Positions 27,726-37,012 of a stretch of DNA of 64,000 nucleotides are shown here, one piece after another (position 1 is the first letter of the stretch; each line of letters opens with the position of its first letter). The notes below the pieces were generated by a model. That model searched no databases. It was given only the letters and a program-made list of their open reading frames with translations, and was not told the origin of the DNA. The DNA comes from Sphingomonas sp. HF-S4 (GTDB taxonomy: Bacteria; Pseudomonadota; Alphaproteobacteria; Sphingomonadales; Sphingomonadaceae), in contig NZ_JAWJEJ010000001.1 of the NCBI RefSeq assembly GCF_032911445.1, positions 2,418,001-2,482,000 on the forward strand, in the 5' to 3' direction. A program made the position numbers and the translations under genes.

Positions 27726-27734
27726 AGACGTAAC
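27717..27734 (+). promoter_or_regulatory. candidate Pho box upstream of pstS
   Basis: TTGTCAT, AAAG, ACGTAAC at 27717-27734 resembles two 7-bp PhoB half-sites (CTGTCAT type) with 4-bp spacing: the first matches at 6 of 7 positions, the second at 5 of 7 against CTGTAAC. It overlaps the phoR stop and lies about 20 bp before pstS. PhoB regulation is inferred. Confidence 0.4.
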
Positions 27735-27753
27735 CGAGCTGAAAGACAGGCGA

Positions 27754-28833
27754 ATGGACGTGCCCCAGCGCACGACTCGGGGTTCAGCGGGAGTTCGCGA
27801 CATTTTCGGCAGGTTGGCCCTGATTGCAGCGGCGGCGCTCACGCTCGCCGGCTGCGACAGCAACACGGCGCGCGAGATCCGCGTCGTGGGCTCGTCGACG
27901 GTGTATCCGTTCACCACTGCAGTCGCCGAGACCTTCGTCAACCAGGGTGGCGGCCGCAAGGCACCGGTGGTCGAATCGATCGGCAGCGGCGCGGGACTGA
28001 AGCGGTTCTGCGACGGCGTGGGCTGGGAATATCCCGACATCGCCAATGCCAGCCGCCGGATCAAGAAATCCGAATATGCGCTGTGCCAGAAGAACGGCGT
28101 CGGCGAGATCATGGAAGTTCAGATCGGCGTCGACGGCGTCGCGCTGGCCGAGGCGAACAACGGCCCGAAGCTGACGCTGACCAAGAAGGACGTCTATCTG
28201 GCGCTCGCCGCCAGCCCGAACGGCAAGCCCAACACGGCGCGGACGTGGCGCGACGTCAACCCGGCGCTTCCTGCGCTGCCGATCCAAGTGATGGGCCCGC
28301 CCGCGACCAGCGGCACGCGCGACGCGCTGGTCGAGCTGGTGATGGAGCCCGGCTGTGCCGCCGCCGACCCGCAGGCCAAGGCATTGAAGGCGTCGAAGGA
28401 CACCGCGCCCTATGACAGCCGCTGCAAGCGCATCCGCGACGACGGACCCTATATCGACAAGGGCGAGAACGACAATCTGATCGTCCAGGGCCTGGCCGCG
28501 AACCCCAATGCGCTCGGCGTGTTCGGCTATTCGTATCTCGAGGAGAATATCGACCGGCTCCACGGCGTGCCGATCGACGGCATCGCGCCGAGCTATGCCA
28601 GCATTGCCGACGGCTCGTATCCCGGCGCGCGGCCGCTGTTCCTCTACGTCAAGAAGCGCCACCTGCGCGCGGTGCCTGGGCTCAGCGACTTCCTCGCGCT
28701 CTACGCATCGATGTGGGCGCCCAAGGGCAAGCTCACCCAGCGCGGGCTGATCGCCGCCCCCGACGCGCTGCGTGCGCATTCGGCGCAGGTGGTGGCGCAG
28801 CGCATCGCGCTCGATCCGGCGGGGCTGCACTGA
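27754..28833 (+). CDS. pstS: phosphate ABC transporter substrate-binding protein
   Basis: 359-residue periplasmic lipoprotein. The lipobox LTLAGC places the lipidated Cys near residue 34. The phosphate-binding motifs are present: VVGSSTVYPFT, SIGSGAGLKRF, and GPPATSGTRDALVEL. It hands phosphate to PstC/PstA. The first residues before the signal (MDVPQRTTRG) are longer than usual, so a start further in is possible. Its stop overlaps pstC (TGATG). Confidence 0.94.
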   Translation: MDVPQRTTRGSAGVRDIFGRLALIAAAALTLAGCDSNTAREIRVVGSSTVYPFTTAVAETFVNQGGGRKAPVVESIGSGAGLKRFCDGVGWEYPDIANASRRIKKSEYALCQKNGVGEIMEVQIGVDGVALAEANNGPKLTLTKKDVYLALAASPNGKPNTARTWRDVNPALPALPIQVMGPPATSGTRDALVELVMEPGCAAADPQAKALKASKDTAPYDSRCKRIRDDGPYIDKGENDNLIVQGLAANPNALGVFGYSYLEENIDRLHGVPIDGIAPSYASIADGSYPGARPLFLYVKKRHLRAVPGLSDFLALYASMWAPKGKLTQRGLIAAPDALRAHSAQVVAQRIALDPAGLH

Positions 28834-30209
28834 TGAACGGCTTCGCCCTCGTCTTCCTGATCGCCGGCCTGGGGCTGATCGGCTGGCTGACCGCGCGTGC
28901 CCGCGCCAACCGGTTCGACCGCGGTGGCGCCAAGCGGCTCCATTCGCTCCCCGGTCAGCACGGCATGTACGTCGCGATGTGGACGGTGCTGCCGGCCTTG
29001 CTGTTCGTCGCGGGGTGGAATGCGATAAGCCCGGGACTGGTCAAGGAGGCCGTGCTCGAGCACCCCGCCGCGGCGCAGCTTCCGACCTTCGCCTTCGAAC
29101 GCAACGCGCTGCTCGCCGAAGCCAAGCGCGTCGCGCACGAGGAAGGCGCCACCGCGTTCGACCCGGTCGCCGAGCAACTCGTCGCCCCTACCCGCGCGGC
29201 GCAGTCGCGCTATGGCTGGATGGGCGCGGGCGTGGCGATCCTGCTCGCCTTTGCCGGTGCGGCGTTCGCCTTCACGCGCGTGCGCCCGAGCTTCCAGGCG
29301 CGTACCCAGGCCGAGCGCGGGGTGATGGTGCTGCTGCTGATCGCCTCGCTGATCGCGATCCTGACCACGCTGGGCATCTTCCTGTCGCTGCTGTGGGAAT
29401 CGCTGCGCTTCTTCCAGCAGGTGCCGATCACCGATTTCCTGTTCGGCACGCATTGGAGCCCGCAGGTGATCGACGCCGCCGATCCGGGCAAGTCGCTGGG
29501 CGCGGTCCCGCTCTTCTGGGGCACCTTCTTCATCGGCGCAGTGATCGCGATGATCGTCGCGATCCCGTTCGGGCTGATGAGCGCGATCTACCTCACGCAA
29601 TATGCCGCGCCGCGCGTACGCCGGTGGATGAAGCCGACGCTCGAGATGCTCGCAGGCGTGCCGACGGTGGTCTATGGCTATTTCGCCGCTTTGACCGTCG
29701 CGCCGGCGGTGCGCGACCTCGCCGTGTCGTTCGGCTACACCTATGCCTCGTCGGAGAGCGCCCTCGCCGCGGGCCTGGTGATGGGGGTGATGATCATCCC
29801 GTTCGTGTCGTCGATGGCCGACGATTCGATCGCCGCGGTGCCCACCGCGATGCGCGACGGCAGCCTGGCAATGGGCGCGACGACCAGCGAGACGATCTCG
29901 AAGGTGCTGATCCCCGCGGCGCTGCCCGGCGTGGTCGCAGGCGTGCTGCTCGCGGTGAGCCGCGCGATCGGCGAGACGATGATCGTCGTGATGGCCGCCA
30001 GCGGCGCGGCCAACATCACCCTCAACCCGTTCGAGAGCGCAACGACGGTCACCAAGCAGATCGTCGACCTGCTCACCGGCGAGAGCGAGTTCGACAGCCC
30101 CAAGACGCTCGCGGCGTTCGCGCTCGGCCTCACGCTGTTCGTGATCACGCTGCTGCTCAACATCGTCGCGCTGCGCGTGGTGAAGAAATACCGGGAAGCG
30201 TATGAGTAA
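28833..30209 (+). CDS. pstC: phosphate ABC transporter permease PstC
   Basis: 458 residues, longer than E. coli PstC because of an N-terminal extension of about 150 residues with two or three membrane helices and a soluble stretch rich in Ala/Glu (LLAEAKRVAHEEG). The C-terminal permease core includes VTDFLFGTHW-like sequence, FFIGAVIAMIVAIPFGLMSA and the EAA-type loop LGATTSETISKVLIPAALPG. Such extended PstC forms are common in alphaproteobacteria. Coupled to pstS and pstA by overlaps. Confidence 0.95.
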   Translation: MNGFALVFLIAGLGLIGWLTARARANRFDRGGAKRLHSLPGQHGMYVAMWTVLPALLFVAGWNAISPGLVKEAVLEHPAAAQLPTFAFERNALLAEAKRVAHEEGATAFDPVAEQLVAPTRAAQSRYGWMGAGVAILLAFAGAAFAFTRVRPSFQARTQAERGVMVLLLIASLIAILTTLGIFLSLLWESLRFFQQVPITDFLFGTHWSPQVIDAADPGKSLGAVPLFWGTFFIGAVIAMIVAIPFGLMSAIYLTQYAAPRVRRWMKPTLEMLAGVPTVVYGYFAALTVAPAVRDLAVSFGYTYASSESALAAGLVMGVMIIPFVSSMADDSIAAVPTAMRDGSLAMGATTSETISKVLIPAALPGVVAGVLLAVSRAIGETMIVVMAASGAANITLNPFESATTVTKQIVDLLTGESEFDSPKTLAAFALGLTLFVITLLLNIVALRVVKKYREAYE

Positions 30210-31479
30210 CGAGCGCGCACCCACCGACTGGAACGCCCCGGCGATGCAGAAGCGCATCCGCCGCCGCTATGCCCGCGAGCGGCGCTTCCGCTTCTTCGGG
30301 CTGGCGGCGGTGACGCTGTCGGCGGCGTTCCTCGCCTTCCTGCTCGTCACGATGGTCGCCAATGGCTGGCGCGGATTCACCCGCACCGACGTGGCGCTAG
30401 TGATCGACTTCCCGGCCACCGGGATCGAAGTCGAGCGTGCGCAGCTCAAGACGCCGGCTGCCGATCTTGCGCTGGCGGGTGCGGGGCTGGAAAATTTGGT
30501 CAAGGGCGCCGCGGCGACTGCGTTCGGCGACGAAAGCGTAATCTCGGACAGCGGCTGGCTGCGCGTGCGCGAGGCGATCAAGGCCGATCCGACGATCCTC
30601 GACCGCAAGCTGACGATCGACCTGCCCGCCTCGACGGCGATCGACCAGGCGGTGCAGGGCGACGGCAACGCCGAAGCCAAGGCGGCTGCCGCCAAGCTCG
30701 AGCAGGCCGGGGTGCTGTCGCGGCACTTCAACGCGGATTTCCTGCACAAGTCCGATTCGACCGATCCGGTCGCGGTCGGCATCTGGGGGGCGCTCAAAGG
30801 CTCGCTGCTCACGATGGCGATCACCTTCCTGATCGCCTTCCCGGTGGGCGTGCTCTCGGCAATCTATCTCGAGGAATATGCCCCGCGGAACCGCTGGACC
30901 GACCTGATCGAAGTCTCGATCAACAACCTCGCTGCCGTTCCCTCGATCATCTTCGGCCTGCTCGGGCTTGCGGTGTTCCTCGGCAGTTGGAGTTTGTTCG
31001 GCTATCAGTTCGGCCCGCTGCTGCCGCGCTCGGCGGCTTTGGTCGGCGGGCTTACGCTCGCGCTGATGATCATGCCGGTGATCGTGATCGCCAGCCGCAA
31101 CGCGATCAAGGCAGTGCCGCCGTCGATCCGCGACGCCGCGCTCGGCATCGGCGCGAGCCCGATCCAGGTGGTGTTCCACCACGTCCTGCCCCTGGCGATG
31201 CCCGGCATCCTTACCGGCACGATCATCGGCATGGCGCGCGCGCTGGGCGAGACCGCGCCGCTGCTGCTGATCGGGATGCGCGCGTTCATCGTGACTCCGC
31301 CCGGCGGGTTCACCGATCCCGCGACGGTACTGCCGGTGCAGATCTTCCTGTGGTCCGACGAAGTCAGCCGCGGCTTCGTCGAGAAGACCAGCGCCGCGAT
31401 CATCGTGCTGCTGGTGTTCCTGCTCGCCATGAACGGCTTGGCCATCTATCTTCGCAACAAATTCGAGACCCGCTGGTGA
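30202..31479 (+). CDS. pstA: phosphate ABC transporter permease PstA
   Basis: 425 residues. A basic cytoplasmic head ([17 protein letters not shown]), a first membrane helix, a periplasmic domain of about 150 residues, then the permease core with [14 protein letters not shown], the loop [20 protein letters not shown] and a late [14 protein letters not shown]. Overlaps pstC by 8 bp and pstB by one base. Together with PstC it forms the membrane channel of the high-affinity phosphate transporter. Confidence 0.95.
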   Translation: MSNERAPTDWNAPAMQKRIRRRYARERRFRFFGLAAVTLSAAFLAFLLVTMVANGWRGFTRTDVALVIDFPATGIEVERAQLKTPAADLALAGAGLENLVKGAAATAFGDESVISDSGWLRVREAIKADPTILDRKLTIDLPASTAIDQAVQGDGNAEAKAAAAKLEQAGVLSRHFNADFLHKSDSTDPVAVGIWGALKGSLLTMAITFLIAFPVGVLSAIYLEEYAPRNRWTDLIEVSINNLAAVPSIIFGLLGLAVFLGSWSLFGYQFGPLLPRSAALVGGLTLALMIMPVIVIASRNAIKAVPPSIRDAALGIGASPIQVVFHHVLPLAMPGILTGTIIGMARALGETAPLLLIGMRAFIVTPPGGFTDPATVLPVQIFLWSDEVSRGFVEKTSAAIIVLLVFLLAMNGLAIYLRNKFETRW

Positions 31480-32246
31480 TGACCGACGTTCCGCATAAAA
31501 TGTCCGCCCGCGGCGTGAGCGTCTTCTACGGCGACAAACAGGCCGTGAAGGACGTGTCGATCGACATCGACATGGACAAGGTGACGGCGTTCATCGGCCC
31601 GTCGGGCTGCGGCAAGTCGACCTTCCTGCGCACGCTCAACCGGATGAACGACACGATCGCCTCGGCGCGCGTCACCGGCGAGATCATGCTCGACGGCGAG
31701 AACATCTATTCGTCGGCGATGGATGTGGTGCAGCTCCGCGCGCGGGTGGGCATGGTGTTCCAGAAACCCAATCCCTTCCCCAAGTCGATCTACGAGAATG
31801 TCGCCTACGGCCCGCGCATCCACGGGCTGGCGCCGAGCAAGACCGATCTCGACGGCATCGTCGAGCGCTCGCTCAAGCGCGCCGGGCTGTGGGAAGAAGT
31901 CCGGGACCGCCTGCAGGACAGCGGCACGGCGCTGTCGGGCGGCCAGCAGCAGCGGCTGTGCATCGCACGCGCGATCGCAGTCGACCCCGAGGTCATCCTG
32001 ATGGACGAGCCCGCCTCGGCGCTCGATCCGATCGCGACCGCCAAGATCGAGGAGCTGATCCACGAGCTGCGCGGGCGCTACGCCATCGCGATCGTCACGC
32101 ACAACATGCAGCAGGCCGCGCGGGTCAGCCAGCGCACGGCGTTTTTCCACCTCGGCACGCTGGTGGAATATGGCGATACCGACCAGATCTTCACGACGCC
32201 CCATGAGGAGCGGACCAAGGACTATATCACCGGAAGGTACGGCTAA
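31479..32246 (+). CDS. pstB: phosphate ABC transporter ATP-binding protein
   Basis: 255 residues. Walker [11 protein letters not shown]-loop [16 protein letters not shown], signature LSGGQQQRL, Walker [14 protein letters not shown] and H-loop [12 protein letters not shown]. The QKPNPFP segment is characteristic of PstB. Powers phosphate import and also takes part in PhoR signalling with PhoU. ATG 31479 overlaps the pstA stop (TGATG); the stop overlaps phoU (TAATG). Confidence 0.97.
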   Translation: MTDVPHKMSARGVSVFYGDKQAVKDVSIDIDMDKVTAFIGPSGCGKSTFLRTLNRMNDTIASARVTGEIMLDGENIYSSAMDVVQLRARVGMVFQKPNPFPKSIYENVAYGPRIHGLAPSKTDLDGIVERSLKRAGLWEEVRDRLQDSGTALSGGQQQRLCIARAIAVDPEVILMDEPASALDPIATAKIEELIHELRGRYAIAIVTHNMQQAARVSQRTAFFHLGTLVEYGDTDQIFTTPHEERTKDYITGRYG

Positions 32247-32935
32247 TGGGGACCGGTCAGGAACATACGGTCAAGGCGTTCGACCAGGACATCAAGCAGC
32301 TCCGCGCGCTGATCAGCCAGATGGGCGGATTGGCCGAGCAGGCGATCCACGATGCGATGAAGGCGCTCCAGCGCGGCGACACCGCGCTCGCCGACGAGGT
32401 CCGCAAGAAGGACAAGGCGATCGACGCGATCGAGAGCGAGGTCGAGAAGCTCGTCGTCCGGGTGATCGCCCTGCGCGCGCCGATGGCCGACGACCTGCGC
32501 GAAGTCATCGCGGCATTGAAGATCGCCGCGGTGGTCGAGCGGATCGGCGACTATGCCAAGAACGTCGCCAAGCGCGTGCCCATGATCCACGCTGCGGGCG
32601 AGGAGCGCATCGAGGCGCTGTCGCTGCTCCCGGCAATGGCGCGGATGGCGAGCGACATGGTGCATGACGTGCTCGACGCCTTCGCCTCGCGCGACGCAGC
32701 GGCGGCGGCGCAGGTCGTCGAACGCGACAGCGCGCTCGACGATTTCTACGATTCGATCTTCCGCACGCTGGTGACCTTCATGGTCGAGAATCCGCGGACG
32801 GTGAGCCAGGTCGCGCACCTGCTGTTCGTCGCCAAGAATATCGAGCGGATCGGCGATCACGCCACTAACGTCGCCGAGATGGTGTATTTCGCTGCTACCG
32901 GCCGCTATCTTGCGGACGAAGCGGCAACGGCTTGA
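32246..32935 (+). CDS. phoU: phosphate-specific transport system accessory protein PhoU
   Basis: 229 residues, two PhoU three-helix repeats. The metal-binding-like segments RVIALRAPMADDLREVIAAL and ERIGDYAKNVAKR in the first repeat, and LLFVAKNIERIGDHATNVAE in the second, are intact. PhoU damps the phosphate regulon when phosphate is plentiful by bridging PstB and PhoR. Start overlaps the pstB stop. Confidence 0.95.
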   Translation: MGTGQEHTVKAFDQDIKQLRALISQMGGLAEQAIHDAMKALQRGDTALADEVRKKDKAIDAIESEVEKLVVRVIALRAPMADDLREVIAALKIAAVVERIGDYAKNVAKRVPMIHAAGEERIEALSLLPAMARMASDMVHDVLDAFASRDAAAAAQVVERDSALDDFYDSIFRTLVTFMVENPRTVSQVAHLLFVAKNIERIGDHATNVAEMVYFAATGRYLADEAATA

Positions 32936-32945
32936 GGACGCGTAT

Positions 32946-33638
32946 ATGGCCCGGGTAAAGATGCTTCTCGTCGAGGACGACGCCGCGATCGCCGAGCTGG
33001 TGACGTGGCACTTCAAGCGCGAGGACTACGAGGTCAAGCACACCCCCGACGGCGAGGAAGCGCTGCTGCTCGCCAAGGAAGCGACCCCCGACATCGTTCT
33101 GCTCGACTGGATGGTCGAGGGGCTGAGCGGCATCGAAGTGTGCCGTCGCCTGCGCCGCATGCCCGAGACCGCGAACATCCCGATCATCATGCTGACGGCC
33201 CGCGGCGAGGAAGAGGATCGCGTCCGCGGGCTCGAGACCGGTGCCGACGATTACGTCACCAAGCCGTTTTCCCCGCGCGAGCTCGTCGCCCGCGTCGGCG
33301 CGGTGCTGCGCCGCGTGCGCCCGGCGCTGGCGGGCGAGGCGCTCAACTATTCGGACATCGAGATGGACACCGTGGGGCACAAGGTGCGCCGCGGCGGCCA
33401 AGTCGTCTCGCTGGGGCCCACCGAGTTCCGGCTGCTCAAGCATTTCCTCGAGCATCCCGGCTGGGTGTTCTCGCGCGAGCGGCTGCTCGACGCGGTTTGG
33501 GGGCATGACAGCGATATCGAGAGCCGCACCGTCGACGTGCACATCCGGCGACTCCGGAAGGCGATCAACCATGGCGACCGTCCGGACATCATCCGCACGG
33601 TCCGCTCGGCGGGCTATGCGCTCGATGCGGGGAACTGA
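32946..33638 (+). CDS. phoB: phosphate regulon response regulator PhoB
   Basis: 230 residues, receiver plus winged-helix (OmpR/PhoB). VEDDAAIAELV acidic pocket, phospho-Asp in IVLLDWMVEGLSG (about residue 54), ADDYVTKPF, then the DNA-binding domain with VSLGPTEFRLLKHFLEH and SRTVDVHIRRLRKAI. GAGGA precedes ATG 32946; the frame from 32910 has a poorer start. Last gene of phoR-pstSCAB-phoU-phoB; the separation of phoR and phoB to the two ends is common in alphaproteobacteria. Confidence 0.95.
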   Translation: MARVKMLLVEDDAAIAELVTWHFKREDYEVKHTPDGEEALLLAKEATPDIVLLDWMVEGLSGIEVCRRLRRMPETANIPIIMLTARGEEEDRVRGLETGADDYVTKPFSPRELVARVGAVLRRVRPALAGEALNYSDIEMDTVGHKVRRGGQVVSLGPTEFRLLKHFLEHPGWVFSRERLLDAVWGHDSDIESRTVDVHIRRLRKAINHGDRPDIIRTVRSAGYALDAGN

Positions 33639-33724
33639 AGGGTCCGAGGGAGCTTTTCGCGCGAAGCCGAGTTTGACTGCACGAGAGCGCAGATTGCGCC
33701 CTTGAAGCATTCAGGAGAAGCTCG

Positions 33725-34144
33725 ATGAAGCTTATCGCATTAGCGGCCGCGCTTGCCGCAATCGGCGGCACCGCCGTCGCTCAGGACACCCCGCAGACTC
33801 CGCCCGCCACCAGCGAGCAGTCGCCCACGACCACCACGCCCGACGCCAACACGCCGCCGGCCGATCCGAACGCGGGCACCACGGGCGCTGGCACCACGAC
33901 CATGCCGCCGCCCGCAACCCCGCCTGCGCCCGATGCGTCGATGACCCCGCCCGCGCCGCCGGCACCGCCCGCAGCGGATTCGGCGATGCCCGCCACGCCG
34001 CCCGCGGCACCGATGGCTACGCCGGCGCCTGCTGCAGCGGCGCCCGCGCCGATGACTGCAGCGCCCGCCCCTGCGCCGGCAGCCGAATATCCGCTCTGTT
34101 CGAAGACGGTTACCGATCAGTGCCGTCAGCGCGGCGGTCGTTAA
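33725..34144 (+). CDS. Pro/Ala/Thr-rich secreted protein
   Basis: 139 residues: signal peptide (MKLIALAAALAAIGGTAVAQ), then ~95 residues of low-complexity Pro-Ala-Thr sequence resembling a cell-wall spanning linker, and a conserved-looking tail EYPLCSKTVTDQCRQRGGR with two cysteines. AGGAG lies 8 nt before the ATG. The tail may be the functional part and the rest a flexible spacer. Followed by a strong terminator, so it is a single-gene transcript. No family recognised. Confidence 0.75.
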   Translation: MKLIALAAALAAIGGTAVAQDTPQTPPATSEQSPTTTTPDANTPPADPNAGTTGAGTTTMPPPATPPAPDASMTPPAPPAPPAADSAMPATPPAAPMATPAPAAAAPAPMTAAPAPAPAAEYPLCSKTVTDQCRQRGGR

Positions 34145-34171
34145 GACCTACCTGCTGACGACAGCGGCGAT

Positions 34172-34213
34172 GCAGCGCTCCATTCTTCGGGATGGGGCGC
34201 TGCCTTCGTTTTT
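34172..34213 (+). terminator. intrinsic terminator
   Basis: GCAGCGCTCCAT, loop TCTTCGGG, ATGGGGCGCTGC forms a 12-bp stem with one wobble or mismatch, then CTTCGTTTTT. It ends the Pro-rich secreted-protein transcript. Confidence 0.8.
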
Positions 34214-34278
34214 GGAGACACCGCTGACACACCGCGCTTCGAGGTCTAGGAAAGCGTACTGATCGCAGGAGCGCCTTA

Positions 34279-35166
34279 ATGACCGTCCGTTTCGACAATC
34301 GCGTCGCCATCGTCACCGGTGCGGGCGGCGGTATCGGCCGCGCCTATGCACTCGAGCTGGCGAAGCGCGGGGCAAAGGTGGTGGTCAACGATCTGGGCGC
34401 CGCGCGCGACGGCACTGGGCATTCGGATGCGGCGCTCCAGGTGGTCGCCGAGATCGAGGCGGCAGGCGGCGAGGCTTTCTCCAATGGCGGCAGCGTCACC
34501 GACTATGGCCAGATGGTCGCGATGGTCGAGGCGGCGAAGACACGCTGGGGCCGGATCGACATCCTGATCAACAATGCCGGGGTGCTGCGCGACAAGAGCT
34601 TCGCCAAGATGACGCCCGAGGATTTCGCCTTCGTCGTCGACGTCCATCTCAACGGATCTGCCAATGCGACGCGCGCGGTGTGGGACATCATGCGCGAGCA
34701 GAATTACGGTCGCATCCTGATGACCGCCTCGTCGACCGGGCTGTTCGGGAATTTCGGCCAGGCGAATTACGGCGCGGCCAAGCTGGGGCTCGCGGGGCTC
34801 GCCAAGACGCTGCATCTCGAAGGCGCCAAATACGGGATCAAGGTCAACACGATCGCCCCGGTCGCGGGAACCCGGATGACCGAGGACATCTTCCCCGAAG
34901 CCGCGTTCCAGGCGTTCGCCCCCGAGAATGTCGCCCCGGCCGCGCTGTTCCTCGTCTCCGAAGACGCACCGACCAACATGATCATCGGCGCGGGCGCGGG
35001 CGTGGTCCAGGCCGCCTATGTCACGCTCACGCCCGGCGCGCGGCTGACCGAGCCGACCCCCGAGGCGGTCGCCGCGCAATGGGCCGAGATCGTCGACCGC
35101 AAAGGCGAGATCGTTCCCAATTCGGGCGCCGAGCAGACCATGTCGATCATGGCGCGGCTGCAATAG
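34279..35166 (+). CDS. SDR family oxidoreductase (MFE-2 3-hydroxyacyl-CoA dehydrogenase type)
   Basis: 295 residues. NAD motif [20 protein letters not shown], then [27 protein letters not shown], and the catalytic S-x12-Y-x3-K as [20 protein letters not shown]. The long insert after the second strand ([10 protein letters not shown]...) and [15 protein letters not shown] are typical of the dehydrogenase domain of peroxisomal multifunctional enzyme 2 and its bacterial relatives, which act on 3-hydroxyacyl-CoA. The true substrate is not provable. GGAG precedes the ATG. Confidence 0.85.
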   Translation: MTVRFDNRVAIVTGAGGGIGRAYALELAKRGAKVVVNDLGAARDGTGHSDAALQVVAEIEAAGGEAFSNGGSVTDYGQMVAMVEAAKTRWGRIDILINNAGVLRDKSFAKMTPEDFAFVVDVHLNGSANATRAVWDIMREQNYGRILMTASSTGLFGNFGQANYGAAKLGLAGLAKTLHLEGAKYGIKVNTIAPVAGTRMTEDIFPEAAFQAFAPENVAPAALFLVSEDAPTNMIIGAGAGVVQAAYVTLTPGARLTEPTPEAVAAQWAEIVDRKGEIVPNSGAEQTMSIMARLQ

Positions 35167-35183
35167 TACCGCCACCGCCACAC

Positions 35184-35203
35184 TGTATTGATGCACTAAT
35201 ACA
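35184..35203. promoter_or_regulatory. 20-bp palindromic operator candidate
   Basis: TGTATTGATGCACTAATACA has perfect 6-bp half-sites (TGTATT / AATACA) around an 8-base spacer that contains TGCA. It lies 38 bp before the DUF2157 gene and would suit a dimeric regulator of the GntR type. The regulator is not identified here. Confidence 0.5.
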
Positions 35204-35241
35204 CATGTGGTAGACCCTTCTTCACAACAGGAGGATAGCCC

Positions 35242-36363
35242 ATGTACAGCGAAAGCGACCTGGCAGGCGCAGTGGAAGCGGGAGCGATCTCCCCCGACGC
35301 CGCAGCGGCCCTGCGAAACCATGTTGCCGCGAGCCGATCGACGCCCACCGTCGACGAAGAGAGCTTCCGGCTGCTCAGCGGCTTCAATGACATCTTCGTC
35401 GGGATCGCATCGATCCTGATCCTCGTCGCGGTCGGCTGGATCGGCTTCTATATCGGCGGCAAGATCATCGGCCTCGATGCCAGTGAAGGGCCGCGTCAGG
35501 TCGGCGTCGCCGTTGCGTTCGGCGGGTTCGGGGTGTCGATCACGAGCTGGCTGCTCGCCGAATATTTCACACGCCAGCGCCGGATGGCGCTGCCGAGCAT
35601 CCTGCTGCTGCTCGGCTTTGCCGGGGGGTTCTTCGTCGGCTTCGGCGCGATCTGGGGCGCCAATGCGCCGTGGATCTCCGAACAGCTGGGCCTCACCAAC
35701 GAACTGCAGCACCGCCAGCTCGCCGGCGGGATCGGCGTGGTGACCGGCATCGTGACGGCCGGGGTGACCTGGCTCCATTGGCGGCGCTTCATGGTGCCGA
35801 TCACCGTCGCGGTGGGCGCGCTCGCGCTGGTCGCCGTCGCGGTCGGCGCGGTCACCGCGTTCGTTCCCGCCTCGCAGGAGGCGCTCAATCCGATGCTGCT
35901 GATCGCCGGCGCGCTCGTCTTCGTGTTCGCGATGCGCTGGGACATGTCGGACCGCGAGCGCCGGACGCGCCGCTCGGACGTCGCCTTCTGGCTCCACCTC
36001 GCCGCGGCGCCGCTGATCGCGCATCCGGTGTTCCACATGCTCGGCGTGTTCGAAGGACCGGTCAGCGGCCCCGTCGCCGGGGTGGTGATCGCGCTCTATG
36101 TGTTCTTCGCCGGGGTGGCGCTGGCGGTGGACCGCCGCGCGCTGCTCGTCTCCAGCCTCGTCTATGTGCTGTGGGCGATGTACGCGCTGTTCGAGCAGAG
36201 CGGCGCAGTGGAGCTCGCGGCGGCGCTGACCGCTTTGGTGATCGGATCGGCGCTGCTCACCCTCTCCGCCTTCTGGCAACCGATGCGGCGCCAGGTGGTG
36301 GGGCTGCTCGGTAGCGGGATTGGGGGCCGGCTGCCGCCGACCCAGCAACTGGCGATCGCCTGA
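35242..36363 (+). CDS. DUF2157 domain membrane protein
   Basis: 373 residues. The N-terminal ~55 residues (SESDLAGAVEAGAISPDAAA) are a soluble helical cap of DUF2157 type, then about ten hydrophobic membrane helices spanning ~50-370 with few charged loops. AGGAGG lies 7 nt before the ATG. A palindromic operator candidate precedes it. Function of DUF2157 proteins is unknown; a sensor or transporter role is only a guess. Confidence 0.8.
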   Translation: MYSESDLAGAVEAGAISPDAAAALRNHVAASRSTPTVDEESFRLLSGFNDIFVGIASILILVAVGWIGFYIGGKIIGLDASEGPRQVGVAVAFGGFGVSITSWLLAEYFTRQRRMALPSILLLLGFAGGFFVGFGAIWGANAPWISEQLGLTNELQHRQLAGGIGVVTGIVTAGVTWLHWRRFMVPITVAVGALALVAVAVGAVTAFVPASQEALNPMLLIAGALVFVFAMRWDMSDRERRTRRSDVAFWLHLAAAPLIAHPVFHMLGVFEGPVSGPVAGVVIALYVFFAGVALAVDRRALLVSSLVYVLWAMYALFEQSGAVELAAALTALVIGSALLTLSAFWQPMRRQVVGLLGSGIGGRLPPTQQLAIA

Positions 36364-36433
36364 AACTCGGCTAAGCTGCGCGAGGCCCGGGAGGCGACTC
36401 CCGGGCCTTCGCCTTGACCCAAGGAAACGATCC

Positions 36434-36892
36434 ATGCTGCGTACTGCAATCACCTTCGCCATTCCGCTTGCGCTCGCGGCGGCGCCGGCCCGCGCGCAGG
36501 ACCGCGCCGACGCGCAGCTTACGAATCTGGTCCAGGATTTCGCCGCGGCCGAGCATGATTTCGACCAGAAGCGCCTCGCCGCGCTGATCACCGACGATTA
36601 TGCCGAGGTGTCGCCGCTGGGCGAACTCGACCTGCATGATGCGTTCCTGGGCTTCTACGCCGCCGACAAGAAGCAGCCCGCACCGGCGATGACCATCGGC
36701 GAGACGCTGGTCCGCCGCTATGGCGACGCGGCGTCGATCCTCACCAGCCTGTCGTTCGCGCGGCCGGGGCCGGACGGACAGCCGCGGACCGTGTCGATCC
36801 GGGCGGGGTTCCTGGCGGTGAAGGTGGGCGGGACATGGAAGCTCGCCTCGGCGCAGTACACGCCCGAGCGGCCGAAAGTGGCGGCGAAGTAA
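36434..36892 (+). CDS. secreted NTF2-like (DUF4440-type) protein
   Basis: 152 residues: signal peptide (MLRTAITFAIPLALAAAPAR, cleaved near ARA-Q), then an alpha+beta cone-fold domain: LVQDFAAAEHDFDQKRLAAL, TDDYAEVSPLGEL and VKVGGTWKLASAQY. The pattern resembles NTF2-like proteins with a cavity used for small ligands or as a catalytically inert scaffold. AAGGA precedes the ATG. No operon partner. Confidence 0.7.
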   Translation: MLRTAITFAIPLALAAAPARAQDRADAQLTNLVQDFAAAEHDFDQKRLAALITDDYAEVSPLGELDLHDAFLGFYAADKKQPAPAMTIGETLVRRYGDAASILTSLSFARPGPDGQPRTVSIRAGFLAVKVGGTWKLASAQYTPERPKVAAK

Positions 36893-36897
36893 CACGA

Positions 36898-37003
36898 AGC
36901 CCCCCTTCAGGGGAGGGGTTGGGGGGTGGGGCCTGTCCGTCTCACCGAGCCTGCGCTTGGGGCACTGCCCCACCCCAACCCCTCCCCTAAAGGGGAGGGG
37001 CTT
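36898..37003. repeat. intergenic inverted repeat (AGCCCCTCCCC type)
   Basis: Two arms (AGCCCCCCTTCAGGGGAGGG and CCTCCCCTAAAGGGGAGGGG), each a short hairpin, are inverse copies around about 35 bases. It lies between convergent genes and may terminate both. Confidence 0.75.
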
Positions 37004-37012
37004 TTTGGGAAG

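Noticed and set aside
34276..36591. 771-codon open frame on the minus strand
   Set aside because: It is antisense to the SDR and DUF2157 genes, both of which have clear motifs and ribosome sites.
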